Assembly (NCBI GenBank): GCA_023091665.1
Contig: JALJCQ010000007.1
Coordinates: 186,001 to 250,000 of the forward strand
DNA: 64,000 nt
Source: Pythium myriotylum
Taxonomy: Eukaryota; Oomycota; Peronosporomycetes; Pythiales; Pythiaceae
Reading direction: 5' to 3'
A program made the position numbers and the translations under genes. The notes below the pieces were generated by a model. That model worked only from the letters and a program-made list of their open reading frames with translations, did not search any database and was not told the DNA's origin. Shown here one piece after another: positions 38,514 through 50,575 of the stretch (within the stretch, counting starts at the first letter, position 1; each line of letters begins with the position of its first letter).

Positions 38514-40148
38514 TCATGGCTGGCTCGCGGACGCGTCCTGGCGTCGGCGCTTCTTGTGCTCGAGGCGGTCCTGGAAGATCTGCTGGATCTCGTCGCCGGT
38601 CTTGCCCGTGGTGTCGGGCAGGTGCTTGACCATGAAGAGCGACGACAGTGCAAGCGCCGCGATGAACGGCGTGAAGCTCCAGTCGCCCAGCGCGGCCTCG
38701 AGATGCGGGTAGCTGATGCCGACCACGAGCGTGCCGCACCAGTTGACGCAGAGACAGAGCGCCGTGCCGCTGGCGCGCAGGGCGTGTGGGAAAATGCTCG
38801 TGGCGACCACGAAGATGAGCGGCCCGAGGCTCACGGCGAAGCTCGCAACGTAGGCCGCCGTGAACACGATCGAGAGTGGGCCTGAGCTCAGCAGCTGAGA
38901 CACAGTGATGCCGATCGCCGAGACCATCATACTCATAAACCCGAAGATGATCATGCGCCGGTTGCCGAAGCGAGAGCCCAGTATACCCGAAAAGAAGACG
39001 GGGATGAGATCGACAAAGTTGATGATGAGACTGCCGATGCGGTCATCTTTCAAACCAGCATTGTTGAATAGCGAGGACGAGTAGAGAAAAGCCGTGTTGA
39101 TGCCGGAGAGCCGCTGACCGACAGAGAGCACGATGGCGAGGATGGTTTGCTGGCGGTAGGCCGGGAGGAAGAGTGATCGGTACGGGTTCTCCTTAAGCTG
39201 CTGGTGGTGGGAGAGATCTTTCATCGCCACATCGCAGCTCGCATCGTTGGTCTCGTCGGACTCAGCGCCAACGCTGGACTCGGCCATCCACGCGAGCGCG
39301 ATCGGTACGTTCTCTTCACCGTATAACCGAGCGATCACGCGCTCAGCCTCGTCCGTGTGGCCGTGCGTGAGTAGCCAAGTTGGGCTCTCGACCATGAACT
39401 TTGGCGCGCCGATGAGGAAGAGCGTACCTAGCACCATAGGGAAACCGCCAATGTAGCGCCAACCTGTGGATGTGTTGGCGAAGAAGAACGTGAAGCCGCA
39501 GAGCACGATGAAGACGCAGAGCCAGATCTGGTAATGGACACCGAGGCGGTTGCGCAGGTGCGGCGGCGAGACTTCATTGATAAAGCTGTTCGGGATCGCC
39601 GTGCTCGCGCCCGACGCGAGCCCACTGATGAGCCGCCCCATCGCATACACGTAGACACTTGATGCAAATCCTTGTGTCGCGGCACCAGCGATCATCACAA
39701 GGGCGTTGAGCATCAGCGCGCGCTTGCGACCGAACCGGTCGGCGATGCGCCCGCTGCCCAACGCGCCAATCATACCGCCGGCGAACCAGAGGTTGATGAC
39801 CCAGGCCCACTCGCCAGCCGTGTGGCCCGGGAACATGACACACGTGCCTTCGACGACCGGACGCGCGTCGCAGTCGTCCTGGTCCTGGAAAGTCGAGAGG
39901 TTGAGCTGCGGGATCATCCAACCGAACTGCATGGCGTGGAGCAGCGCGAGCGCGACGCTCGTGTACAGAATCGGCTTGGGCTCCACTTCGACTGCTGCGA
40001 TTGCGTCCACGGCGACAGGGCCGCCGATCTGCACGCTTGAGCGAACCGAGAGGCTCGGGAGATGGGGACCGTGGTGTCCTGAGTCGTGGAGAGCGTTGTA
40101 CGGCTGCGTTGGCGTGAGCGGCGCATCGTGGGCAGCACGCGCCTCCAT
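38514..40148 (-). CDS. Major facilitator superfamily sugar transporter
   Basis: 544 residues from ATG 40148 (MEARAAHDAPL). A 12-helix MFS sugar porter: QFGWMIPQLNLSTF in helix 1 and its loop, GRIADRFGRKRA (loop 2-3 signature), NSFINEVSPPHLRNRLG (the PESPR-like region after helix 4), VESPTWL at the start of the central loop, QRLSGINTAFLYSS in helix 7 and GSRFGNRR in loop 8-9. It most likely imports hexoses across the plasma membrane. A Cys-rich extracellular loop 1 (DDCDARPVVEGTC) is shared with the paralogue at the right end of the window. A long acidic N-terminal tail of ~65 residues is cytoplasmic. No introns. Confidence 0.88.
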   Translation of the reverse strand: MEARAAHDAPLTPTQPYNALHDSGHHGPHLPSLSVRSSVQIGGPVAVDAIAAVEVEPKPILYTSVALALLHAMQFGWMIPQLNLSTFQDQDDCDARPVVEGTCVMFPGHTAGEWAWVINLWFAGGMIGALGSGRIADRFGRKRALMLNALVMIAGAATQGFASSVYVYAMGRLISGLASGASTAIPNSFINEVSPPHLRNRLGVHYQIWLCVFIVLCGFTFFFANTSTGWRYIGGFPMVLGTLFLIGAPKFMVESPTWLLTHGHTDEAERVIARLYGEENVPIALAWMAESSVGAESDETNDASCDVAMKDLSHHQQLKENPYRSLFLPAYRQQTILAIVLSVGQRLSGINTAFLYSSSLFNNAGLKDDRIGSLIINFVDLIPVFFSGILGSRFGNRRMIIFGFMSMMVSAIGITVSQLLSSGPLSIVFTAAYVASFAVSLGPLIFVVATSIFPHALRASGTALCLCVNWCGTLVVGISYPHLEAALGDWSFTPFIAALALSSLFMVKHLPDTTGKTGDEIQQIFQDRLEHKKRRRQDASASQP

Positions 40149-41397
40149 GGCTGCGTGGAGGAAGATCGGAGAGTGGAGGCGAAGAGCGCGAGACGACAAG
40201 TCGCTTGCGCATGCACAAGAGAGCCGAGCCATTCGATCGCGAGGCCCAGACCCGCTGACGTACTGGAGGTGAGACCATCGGTCTGAGAAGCATCTGATAC
40301 CTCTTGGAAACTAATACTTCGACTATCTGAAGCCATCGCACTATAATATTTTGTATGAGTATGTGCCTGTTATAATGCATATTTGTTTAAAACAGGGAGC
40401 GATTACCAGTGTGCACGGAAAGGACGAGTTGAAGTAATCGGGGCGCGGCCTTTCCAAAAGGCCATCCTCAAGGTGTATGTTTGCTTTGCTTTGCTTTCTC
40501 ACTGGCCTCAGGGGGAAGAAGAGTCCGAACGTCAATGTAACGACAGGATTCCTAGCTGATTGTACTTCGGGTGGATTGTCTCTGGAGAGACGAGGTCTTT
40601 TTGCTGCGTCTGCAATCGTGGCGACAGGTTTAGTGTACGGCTACGTGTAACAGAGTCTTAACCTCGAATCCACCTCGTGCAGCTTCCAATTCCAACCGAT
40701 CGCATCTCACAGATCACTCGCATACCCCACGGACGAGTTTGCGTTGTGCTTCCCTGATTGGTCACTTCGTTCACAGTGCGTGAACCACTCGGTGATGCCC
40801 CGTTGTTGAGCTGCTCTATTGAGTTCTTGAGAAGGGAGATGAACACACAGGCCGGTCAGAGCTCAGTGTGGTGAGGCTGGGAGGGACGACTATGGAAGCA
40901 ACACGTCAAGAGACCTCACCGAGTTGTTGCTGTGACTTGTGTGGTAAAGGGAATGCTTCGAAGTTGTCATGTGTGCTATGCCGCTACTGTTATGGTCTCT
41001 CCTCTGCCTCCTCTATCCGACGAGTTCTTCCACCACTCGTGTCCTCTTAATCTGCACGTACTTCAAAGCACATGTAAATGAATCTTTAAAAAGATTTGGG
41101 TCTTCTCTTCCTGACCACGCTCCTATCGTCCTTCAGCCGGATACTCCGAGCGCAAACATAAACTCGTCAATTTATTCGTTTCTTCATGGTCGTTGCGAGC
41201 GTGCTCTTGTGGATTCCCTGCAGTCCACGCAGGTCGTCGGCAACACGGCTCTGGCCGTGACTTCGATTGTCTTCAGCCACCATTGCACGTTTATCGAGTT
41301 TGTCTTCAGTCGAAGTTGCTTTGGTTTTCCAAGAGCCACTCGATCGAAATTAGTCACAGCTATTCGCAAGGTCAGTCACAACAATTTTAAAGCCATC
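40149..41397. other. Intergenic upstream of the membrane-protein cluster
   Basis: The frame of the next gene is open from 40969 without a stop, but the extra 143 residues are unlike its paralogues. A small Cys-rich frame (40868-41050) looks accidental. Confidence 0.4.
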
Positions 41398-43009
41398 ATG
41401 AGCGGCGTTCGTGTCGCCGCAATGGCAGAAGCCTCCGTGGCCTCCCAGGCGCTCGACCTCACATGGTCTGCTTGGTGGCGAGGACTCAGCGCGTTCCACG
41501 CGAACGGCATTCGCCCCCGATACTCGATCGCGAAAGCTCGCCGCCTGTTGGCCTACGTAGACTCCACTTCACCTCTACGTCAGCTGGTCGTGCTGCTTGT
41601 GTACCCGCTCCCCGCGTTGATCACCTCCGTCATTCCGACCTTCGTGCCGCTGCATAATCCATCGCTCGGTGCGCTCGGAAATTCTGCATTCTTTCTGCAC
41701 GGCGCACTCACGACAGTCGCCACGTTCGCCGGCGGTATTTTCCAGGCTCGCGCCGTCAACGGTATTAGTGACCGCGAGGTTTCGACGAGAGAAGTGGCCA
41801 TCATCACCGTCGGCTGTGTGGTCGTGTTCTGGCTCATCATGGGCTCGCTCGGCGTGCTCTGGAGGTTCCCTGTACCTTTCACGATGGTATTGGGCGCCGT
41901 GCCCTACAATGCCGCGCAGATCTTCGTCTCCATGGCAGTGCTCCATCGGATTTTGCTCCGGCCGACCGCCATTCGCCAGCGACTGCTGCTCTACCTGCCG
42001 TGCAACACGCTGCAAATCGCGCAGATCTTGTTTTATCCGGTTTACTCGGTGCTCTTCGAGGCAGCAAACCAGGCGGAGCAAGTCGTGCTGATCGCAATGT
42101 TTCCGATTTGCAAGTTTTACATAAAGCGCGTGGTCGTCATAACGTCGTATCACCTGGGCGACTTTGCACGCGAGGTTGGCGTAGCTGGTGTTGAGATCTG
42201 CGCGTCCATCTACCAGGCCACGATCATGCAGACCACGCCGACATTGCTTTCGAGCGTGTTCATTGTCGCTGTCGATGTGCTACAAAGCGTTTTGGAACTC
42301 TTCCACTACCTTTCCAAAGATCTGAGCGCAGTCACGCGTTTAGGAGCACTGCTCACGGATCCGGATGTTGACATAAATGATGCAGAGCTGGATAAATTTG
42401 CAACGAGACACAGCCGATTCTGGATTTCCATGCGTCGTGTGCTGTTTCCTCGATCTGCGACTGTGAAGGCAGTAATCTCTGCCACAAAAAAGCGACAGAC
42501 TTTCATTGCGGATCGAGACATGCGCAGCGTGGCCAAAGCGCTCGAAATCTTGCAGTCGATAGAGTCGATTGTGCTAATCGAGTACCTCGAAGTCGTCGCA
42601 CCCGTCGTCAACACGGTGTTTCTGCTCGTTGCGTCGCGCTTCCCGTCCGCCGTGTACAATCCTCGCGTGCAGCCGTTCTACCAACATCCTACCAAACTAT
42701 CGGGAGCCGTAACATGCGTCGTGATCTACTCCGCGCTTCAAGTCGTCACGCTCGTTGTGCTGTGCATAGTTGTGGGAAAAAGATATCGAGTTTCCGTGCT
42801 TGGGCTCTTGGCGTTTGTGCTGGAGACCCACGTCTGGTCACTGCAGGGCAAGATGGTCGCGTGGTTCACATTTATGTTTGCGTTCTCGGTTGCCCATTAT
42901 GGTACGTCGCCCACATCGTTTGCATGCCGAGTGAAAGAAGCTCAACGATGTTGTGTTAGGCGTCGATTTTTCCTCCCGGTTCCGCTTCTCGAATTACCCT
43001 TCACATTAG
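41398..43009 (+). CDS. Multi-pass membrane protein, cluster member A
   Basis: 517 residues. Exons 41398-42901 and 42960-43009; the 58-bp GT-AG intron falls after the first base of the Gly codon in HYG. The spliced end reads VDFSSRFRF and stops at 43009. Nine or ten hydrophobic segments follow an N-terminal basic region (RPRYSIAKARRLLAYVDST). Family signatures are WRFPVPF, GVEICASIYQATIMQ, ESIVLIEYLEVVAPVVN and HVWSLQGKMVAWF. It is one of eight paralogues between 41.4 and 61.6 kb. I do not know the family; the many membrane segments and conserved Glu residues in LIEYLEV would suit a channel or transporter, but this is open. Start at ATG 41398 because residues beyond it match no other member. 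Confidence 0.75.
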
Positions 43010-43341
43010 ACGCATCACAAGCAATCGCCCTTGTTGTCATCACTTCGCCGGACAAACACAAAAATAAAAGCGCGGTATTTTGCGACAATGATGACTATGC
43101 ATCCGAAACGCGAATCGTTGTCCTTCGACTTCTTAAATGTTTGCGAAACCCATATTGTGAGTCTAAAACGCGAGATTGTCTCTCGACTCAAAATAACTCG
43201 CGGCCATGGCCATCGCAGTGAGCACGGGCAAATATTCGCAGGGGACATGCTGTGATCAAGCTTTGCTGAAAAGCCGCCACTTCTGCCATAAACGAATGGT
43301 GAGCGTATTGCTGTCTCTCGTCGTCATCTCAGAGCGTCGGC

Positions 43342-44983
43342 ATGTCAGTTATTGCCGTGGAAACACGTTCAGTCTCAGCTGTCGACCTGCGAGGAAGCAC
43401 CGAGTCTCTGGCGCCGACATTCCGATCCTGGCTGTTGAGCGTTCGCGAGACAGCTAGTGCACCCACTCGGCCACGATTCAGCGTGCTCAAGGCCAAGCAA
43501 CTGATAAAGTACTTGCAGAAAACATCGAGTGGTCGCCAAGTGCTTGTTGTTTGCATGTCAACAGTACCCGGGCTGCTCGCGTCGCTCGCAATGCCGCTAA
43601 TCCCACTCCAAGACCCATCGCTCGGCATCCAACGTAACGCGTGGTTCTATCTTCACCTCTCACTCACGATCGGGTATTCAGTCGCAGCATCCGTCACAAC
43701 AGCCTGCGCTGTCGCCGGGATCTCCTCGGACGAGTAAACAGGTTGGGCGGTCTCTGCGGTTTCATTGATCACGACCGCCCTTCTAGTCGTCATGTTCCTT
43801 TTCCTCGGACTGTACTGGCGATTTCCTGTGCCTTTCGCGCCTGTGCTCGTGTATGCGCCGTGGTTCGTCTGCATCTCAATCGCACACATCATCGTTCTTC
43901 GTGGAAAACTGCGATCACAGCGACTGCGGAACGGCTTGCTGTTTTACATGCCGTCGCTGTGTGTGCAGGTCTCGCAGCTCCTGATTTACCCAGCGTACTC
44001 GGCTTTCTTCCACGCCAGCAACCAACGCGTGCAAATTCTGCTCATTGGGTGTTTCCCATTCATCAAGTACGGCATCAAGAGAAATGTCTACCTCACGCTC
44101 GCTCACGTCAAGGATTACGCGAAAGAGGAAGCAGTCAGCTCCGTCGAGATCTGTGCATCCATGTACCAGTCGATGATCGTTCAGGGCACGCCATCGCCAC
44201 TGGCTACTGGGCTTGTGATCGCGGTCGACGTGGTGCTTGGGGTCATCGACATCCACAGACTCGAGCATCGAAAGGCTGTACTACCGAGCCCGCAGTTGCT
44301 GACATCTGGCATTGCCTTACTTCGAGATTCCACGCTGAAGCACGACGACGACCATCTCCAGTCATTTGCAACGCGAACTGATGGCTGGCTCAAGAATACT
44401 CACTTGCGACGAAGTTGCAGGCGATGGTTAAACGTCAGTATCGCGCCTCTGAAGCCAGAATCAGCTGCGAGTGATCGCAGCTGATCGCAACGTATTGAAG
44501 CGATCGACGAGGGGACTTCGGAGTGACCCGCTCGTGCTTGTGCAGACGCTGGAGATGCTGCAGTCCGTTGAGACAATTCTCATGGTCGAGTACTTCGAAG
44601 TGATCGTCCCGGCCATGAACGTCGTCTACGTCGCAATCGCCTCGCAACTTCCTTCAGCAGCATACAACTACAAGCTTCGACCGCTAGTCGGCGACTTGGG
44701 CAAATTGGAGGCCGCGGTAGCAAACATGCTTCTATACACGGCTCTCCAGTTAGCTACGCTTGTGGTCGTGAGCGTCATCGTGCGTGTACGATATAGCATC
44801 TCGCCACTAGCACTCATTGCGTTCGCATTGGAAAAGCATGCCTGTTCACTTCAAGGCAAGCTCGTTGCGTGGCTTCCCACGATCATGGCCTTCTCCATTG
44901 ACTTGTGCGCGAAATTGCGAGCCACTCCGAAGACTTCCCACTCGCTTTTGAGCAAGGGTATCGAAGCAGTACTGGGATTCTAA
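43342..44983 (+). pseudogene. Multi-pass membrane protein, cluster member B, broken
   Basis: Clearly closest to member C (45054). Three lesions: a TAA at 43735-43737 in place of a Tyr codon (DEY in C), a frameshift near 44465-44480 between SIAPLKPES and the LRSDPLVLVQTLEML region, and loss of the HYG-intron-VDF end (after AFSI the sequence becomes DLCAKLRA…). The coding character between lesions is well preserved, with WRFPVPFAPVLVYAPW, EICASMYQSMIVQGTPS and EKHACSLQGKLVAWLP intact. The decay is therefore recent. It lies in tandem with C on the same strand, as expected for unequal crossing over. Confidence 0.85.
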
Positions 44984-45053
44984 AATCGGTCAACGCATCC
45001 CAAATAAGTCTCACTGACACATTCGGCCTATAACTTAATGTCAAGCAGATTCA

Positions 45054-46759
45054 ATGGAGACTGACGTGACGGCGACGACTGGGGAGCGACGGCTCGCGTC
45101 TACAATCGACTTCGGTATTGGCGCTAACGTCGAAGAGCCAACTCTGGAGTCGTGGCTTCGTGGCGTCCGCGAGGCCGCACACACGGCCACGCGACCGCGC
45201 TTCACGATCCTCAAGGCAAGGCAGTACATCAAGTATACGCAGCGAACAAGGACCCCTCGTCACGTCTTCGTCGTGTGCATGTCGGGGCTTCCAGGACTTT
45301 TCGCGTCCCTCATCATGCCCACACTCCCGTTGCAAGATCCGCTGCTGGGCGTAAGAGGCAACTCGTGGTTTTATGTCCATCTAGCCGTCACCATCGCCTA
45401 CACGGCATTTTCGGCGACGATCGCAGCACGATCACTGACTGGAATCCAGCGAGACGAGTACCCTCGCTGCGCTGTGGGAGCAGTGGCTCTGATCACGACG
45501 ATGCTGCTGGTTGGCATGTTCCTTGTCCTGGGACTATACTGGCGGTTTCCTGTGCCTTTTGCGCCCGTGCTCGTTTACGCGCCATGGGTTGTCTGCATCT
45601 CACTCGCTCACATTCTCGTTTTGCGAGAAAGACTCCGCTCACGGCGGCTGCGCAACAATTTGCTCTTCTATTTACCGGCTCTGTCATCGCAAGTCTCGCA
45701 GCTCGTAATTTATCCGGCTTACTCCGCACTGTTCAACATCGCCGGGCAGTGGGTGCAGATTCTCCTCATTGCATTCTTCCCTTTGCTGAAGTTTTTCATC
45801 AAGAAGAACATTTTCATCGCGATGCACCACGTCAAAGACTATGCCAAAGAAGAAGCCGTCAGTGCTGTAGAGATCAGTGCGTCTATGTACCAGTCGATGA
45901 TCGTACAAGGTACACCGTCGCCACTGGCAACGGGGCTTGTCATTGCGATCGATGTGGTACTCGGCGTTGTGGATATTAAGCGACTGGCAATACGGAAAAC
46001 GATCCTCCCTGATGTGGAACTGGTCCCCGCAGGTATTCGAGTACTCGCAGATCCGACGCTTTCGATGGCAGACGACGACTTGCAACCGTTTGCGACAAAG
46101 ACAGTGGGGTACTTTGAGCTGGTCGTGAGAACCACGAGTGTCTTGGTCCGACGGAACGCCAGGAGGAACTTGAGAATCTCTGTTGCGCCAACAATAACCT
46201 CTACTGATATCAGCCGCGTTGGGTCTACCAAACGTTTTGCTCCGGGCCTCCAACGCGACCTGCTCATCCTCACACAGATGCTGGAGATGCTCCAGTCAAT
46301 TGAGACTATCCTTTTCGTGGAGTATCTTGAAGTCGTTGTTCCTGTCATAAATGCCATCTACGTGGTCATCGCTTCACAACTTCCTTCCGCGATCTACAAC
46401 TCCAAGTTACGAGAGTTCATCGGGCACCCAGCCCAACTGCGGGCTGCAGTGTCCAACATCATCCTCTACACTGGACTCCAAGCAGCCACCCTCGTCGCTG
46501 TGTGCGTCGTCATACGCGTGCGCTACGGCCTCTCGCCTTTGGCGCAGATTGCATTTACACTGGAGAAACACTCGTGGTCGCTGCAAGGTAAGCTTGTCGC
46601 GTGGCTTCCCACCATCCTGGCATTCTCGGTCGCTCACTATGGTACGTGTTGACGTTAAACAAAGACGTAATTGGGGGAGTCTGACGACTGTCGCTGCTGG
46701 CACACATAGGTGTCGACTTCACGTTTAAGTTTGACTTCGCGACAAAACCTCTCGAGTGA
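45054..46759 (+). CDS. Multi-pass membrane protein, cluster member C
   Basis: 545 residues. Exons 45054-46641 and 46710-46759 with a 68-bp intron at the same position as in the other members (HYG codon); the end reads VDFTFKFDFATKPLE. About nine membrane segments: ~residues 75-100, 103-127, 135-162, 168-190, 203-250 (two), 275-300, 425-450, 465-485 and the last before HYG. It contains EISASMYQSMIVQGTPSPLA and ETILFVEYLEVVVPVIN. It has an acidic N-terminal tail of ~50 residues. Function unknown. Confidence 0.78.
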
Positions 46760-46872
46760 GATCATATCGTTTGTGTAGGCAGACCGCAGTGGTTGGGGAT
46801 CTGTCGTCTGCTGATCGACGATGTGCAACGCAGAAGGAGTCACAGTGACTACGTGTATGGTAATACTGCCAT

Positions 46873-48506
46873 TTAGGGCGAGGAGACCATCTTCTCCAGC
46901 GAAAAGTCAAACTTGAACTTGAAATCAACCCCTAGAGCACGCAGAAAGTCCACTCTATGAGTAATACTGCTGCAGCTACTTCTCAGACGAAGAACTTACC
47001 GTAATGGGCGACTGGAAATTGGAGAATGATAATCAGCCAGGTGATAAGCTTGCCCTGCAATGACCATGCATGGCGCTCCAACACATAGGCCAGCAATGGT
47101 TGCGCTGACACGTTAAAGTGGCGTCTGAGCAGAAGGTAAACCATCACTAGACTCAGCGCCTGCAGAAATGTGTACAGCGCAAGCGTCTTCATAACTGGGA
47201 CGAAGCGGTCTTGGTCATAGTAATAGGGGCGAATTTTCGGGTTGAAAACTGCACTCTCCAGTTGGGATGCCAATAGTATAAACCCAGCATTGACGATAGG
47301 GACAGTAACTTCAAAGTACTCGATTATCAGAATCGACTCGGCCGACTGCATGATCTCGAGCGCCTGCACCAGGTTAGCCTTTTCAACCGACAGTCTGGTG
47401 GACCGCACACCAATGCTGAGCATAGACTGCAGCCTAGTGTTTGTAGACGCTGGTATCGTCGCAGAGCTTTCGCTGCCACGGTTGTCTACGCAGCTCTCGT
47501 CGACCGAGATCTTATTCTGACAAAGAATCTTTGTTGCACTCGGGATGAGTTCAGCCTGGGGTATGACTGAGTGCTTGGCCATCAGGATATAAATCGTGAA
47601 AAGGCTCTGGGCAGCGTCCAGTCCCATGATGATTGCCGTCGCGTACGGTGAAGGAGAGTTCTGCATGATCATGGACTGGTACATCACGGCACAGATTTCG
47701 ACTCCACTCACGGCGACTTCGTTCGCGTCTTCCCGTAGGTGGCTTAGCAACTTTCTCACAATAGCTCGGAACAGGTGCTTAACGACGGGAAACATCAATG
47801 TCAGCAGTACTTGGCCCCAAGCACCTGCGATTTCGAAGATGGCAGAGAAGACCGGATAGATCACCACCTGTGATGCCTGTAAGATATACGCAGGGATGTA
47901 CTTGATCATAGCGTATCGCAGTACCTTGGATCGCCGTAGCTTGTCGTAGAGCACAATAACATGGGCAAGGATCAACACTGAAATAAACGGAATGAGCACT
48001 GTGATCCAAATGAATGGAATAGGGAATCGCCATAGCTTAGCGAAGCCGAAAACAAATGCGGTGAGTAGCAGTCCACCGACGACGGCAATCACTACAGCGT
48101 GGAGATTTGAGATGTCAGCGTGAGATATCGCATTCGGAGCACGCACTTGGAGCACCGAACCGAAGATCACAACTGCCATGGTGAGGAAAAACTGCACAAG
48201 AAATCCGGGGTTTCGAAGTACACCAAGAGCGGGATCTTGCAAGGGTACAAACACCGGGAGGATCGACGTGAAGAAGGATGGCAATGGCGTCAGGGTGACG
48301 ACTAAAGCGTGTCTCCATGAGCTAGTCTTGCTCGCGTAATGGTAGAAACTGCGGAACTTTGCAACTGTGTATCGCGGTTTCTCGCCATGGTGGTTGGCAA
48401 AACGACGCAGAACTTGACGGACATACGACACATTTTGCGAAGGCGGGGATTCAGCCGCCAAATGAATCTCAGGCGATACGGCGACATACCGACGGAAGAT
48501 CTTCAT
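46873..48506 (-). CDS. Multi-pass membrane protein, cluster member D
   Basis: 521 residues. Exons 48506-47000 and 46931-46873; intron 46999-46932 (68 bp) at the family position, ending VDFKFKFDFSLEKMVSSP. It converges on member C, with only 113 bp between the stop codons. Signatures: PRYTVAKFRSFYHYASKTS, WRFPIPF, VEICAVMYQSMIMQNSPS, ESILIIEYFEVTVPIVN and RHAWSLQGKLITWL. A Ser-rich loop of ~70 residues (SSATIPASTN…) precedes the ESIL segment, at the place where all members vary in length. The start is the first ATG in frame (MKIFRRY). Confidence 0.77.
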
Positions 48507-48692
48507 GCTTCGATGGGCTTCAACAAACCCTCCACAACACAACGGCGACGCTATTTTAACACCTTACGACTTGGTGGGATCCCTCGGTTTCTCGGTCAAG
48601 GTGTGCGGTACAGTAGTGCATATTGATCGCGCAAGGACACTCACAAACCCCGCAAAGTATTTTTACCACCATAGTCCTGGCCAGGGGCAACA

Positions 48693-50316
48693 ATGGCATC
48701 AAGTCTCAGTCGTCGATGCACCTCGACCGTGATGGTGGTGAGGTGCCATCGTCGAATCGCACCAAGTGGAGCAGGGGTACAGGGAGCAGCTGTTGAAAGC
48801 AAGCCACACACCCATACAGTCGGATCGCGACTCGCCTCAGTCATTCTCTACAAGCCCCGAGCAGGCGGCTACTCGATCGAGAAGTTCCTCGCACTTCACC
48901 AATACATGGAGACGTCGTCTGCTTGCCGAGTGGCGTTCGTCATGTTTGTGACTCCTCTACCGGGGCTCCTTGGTGCAATTCTTCCGTCCTTCATACCACT
49001 ACAGGATCCGACCAGAGGACTAAAGGAGAATCCAGGATACTGCGTGTCTGGCTTTCTGATGTGCTGCATTGTGCACTTTGGAACCCTCCTTCAGTCGCGT
49101 GCCGGAGCCGAGTTACCGTCCAACTTGTACAACTCAAAGGAAGTTCTAGCCGCTACTCTTATCACGGCTTTTGTCCAGCACGCGATCTCACTATCGATCA
49201 TCTACGTGTGGAGATTTCCCATGCCGATGAGTTGGATTGTAGCGTCTGCGTATTCGAGCCCGTGTATGGTGATCGGACACCTCGTTGTCTTCCGCAAACG
49301 TTGTTGGCAAGACAAGGAGCTTGTCGAAGGCATAAAGCGGAATTTGCCTGCTCTGCAGTTCCAGTGCATTCAGATCATTCTATACCCCGCTTTCTCCGTG
49401 CTCTTTGACCACGCTTCCAACAGTTCACAAGTTGTGCTGACTCTGTTGTATCCACTCATAAAGTACATCATGAAAAAAGGGTTGCGCAGGTACACGCACA
49501 AACTCAAAGACTTCAGCACCGAGGTCGCCGTCACAGGTATCGAGATCTGCGCTTCGTTGTATCAGTCGATGATACTCCAGAGCTCACCTTCCCAGGCAGC
49601 CCTAGCAGTCATCATGAGCGTCGATATTTTGCAAGGAATCGCAACTGTCAAACTTTTCATGGACAGACCGAGCACAATCGCCCGGCACTTGATCGTACAG
49701 GAGGCCCTCAAGGAACTGCGCGCTTCACACCCACCTCCCGAGACGTTGAGTGTTAATCACTACGAATGGGATATCGTCCTGCTCGGAGAAGGAACAGGTC
49801 GTGAACTTGCAAAACCAGTCGTTCTTCAGGCCCTCCAGCTTGTATCCGTCGCAGAGTCAATTTTGTTGGTGGAGTACGTGGAGGTCGTAGTCCCGCTTAT
49901 CAATAGTGCCTTCGTCGCTATTTCGTGCAAGTTTAGCAGTGCTCAATACAACCCACGCCTCCGAAACCTCTTCTTCGACGATGCCGCACTCGCAAAAGCC
50001 GTCCAGTCAATCATGCTGTACTCTTTTTTGCAAGCATTATCATTTGTCGCAATGCACGTGGTGATGCGGTATCGATATGGCCTGTCGGCGACGTATCAGC
50101 TAGCGTTCATCCTTGAGCGCCACTGGTTGTCGATCGTCGGGAAAATGATCGGATGGCTCCCTATCATTCTCCACTTCACGGTCGTGCACTTTGGTGAGTC
50201 TTTTTTACGAACTGTTTTGCCTTTTCAAAACTTGATCACTCACGTGCGAAACAGGAGTCGACTTCTCATTTCGATTTGACTTCGAGGCTTTGCTGAACGG
50301 GACGATAACACATTAG
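48693..50316 (+). CDS. Multi-pass membrane protein, cluster member E
   Basis: 520 residues. Exons 48693-50193 and 50255-50316, intron of 61 bp at the family position; the end reads VDFSFRFDFEALLNGTITH. With G and H it forms a subgroup marked by WRFPMPMSW, MKKGLRRYTHKLKDFSTEV and TGIEICASLYQSMILQSSPS. It is divergent to member D with 186 bp between the ATGs, so they may share a promoter. The N-terminal ~55 residues are basic and variable; an internal ATG is possible. Confidence 0.77.
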
Positions 50317-50575
50317 TGTTGAAGCTTTATGCCAGGGGGCGAGCCGTAGGTTCCACCAGAGGCCTGCCGGAGTGTGTCCTCCACTATGAGTGGATGTGCT
50401 CATTCAAACCCGTTCGCAACCTTTTATCATTGACAGACAACTCCATACGAACCCAATGAAGAAGTGCAGCGGTATTCGTTGACACTGAGGTAGGTGTAGT
50501 TGCATCGATTCTGTCCGTGTCTTGCATCTTCAAAATCCCATCACCGTGGTAGATAAAACATTTCCAACCGAGTGA

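Noticed and set aside
40868..41050. Small Cys-rich frame
   Set aside because: Too short, no family pattern, and overlapping other chance frames.
40969..41397. 143-residue N-terminal extension of membrane protein A
   Set aside because: Open but without similarity to the paralogues, none of which has such a leader; the ATG at 41398 gives a standard N-terminus.
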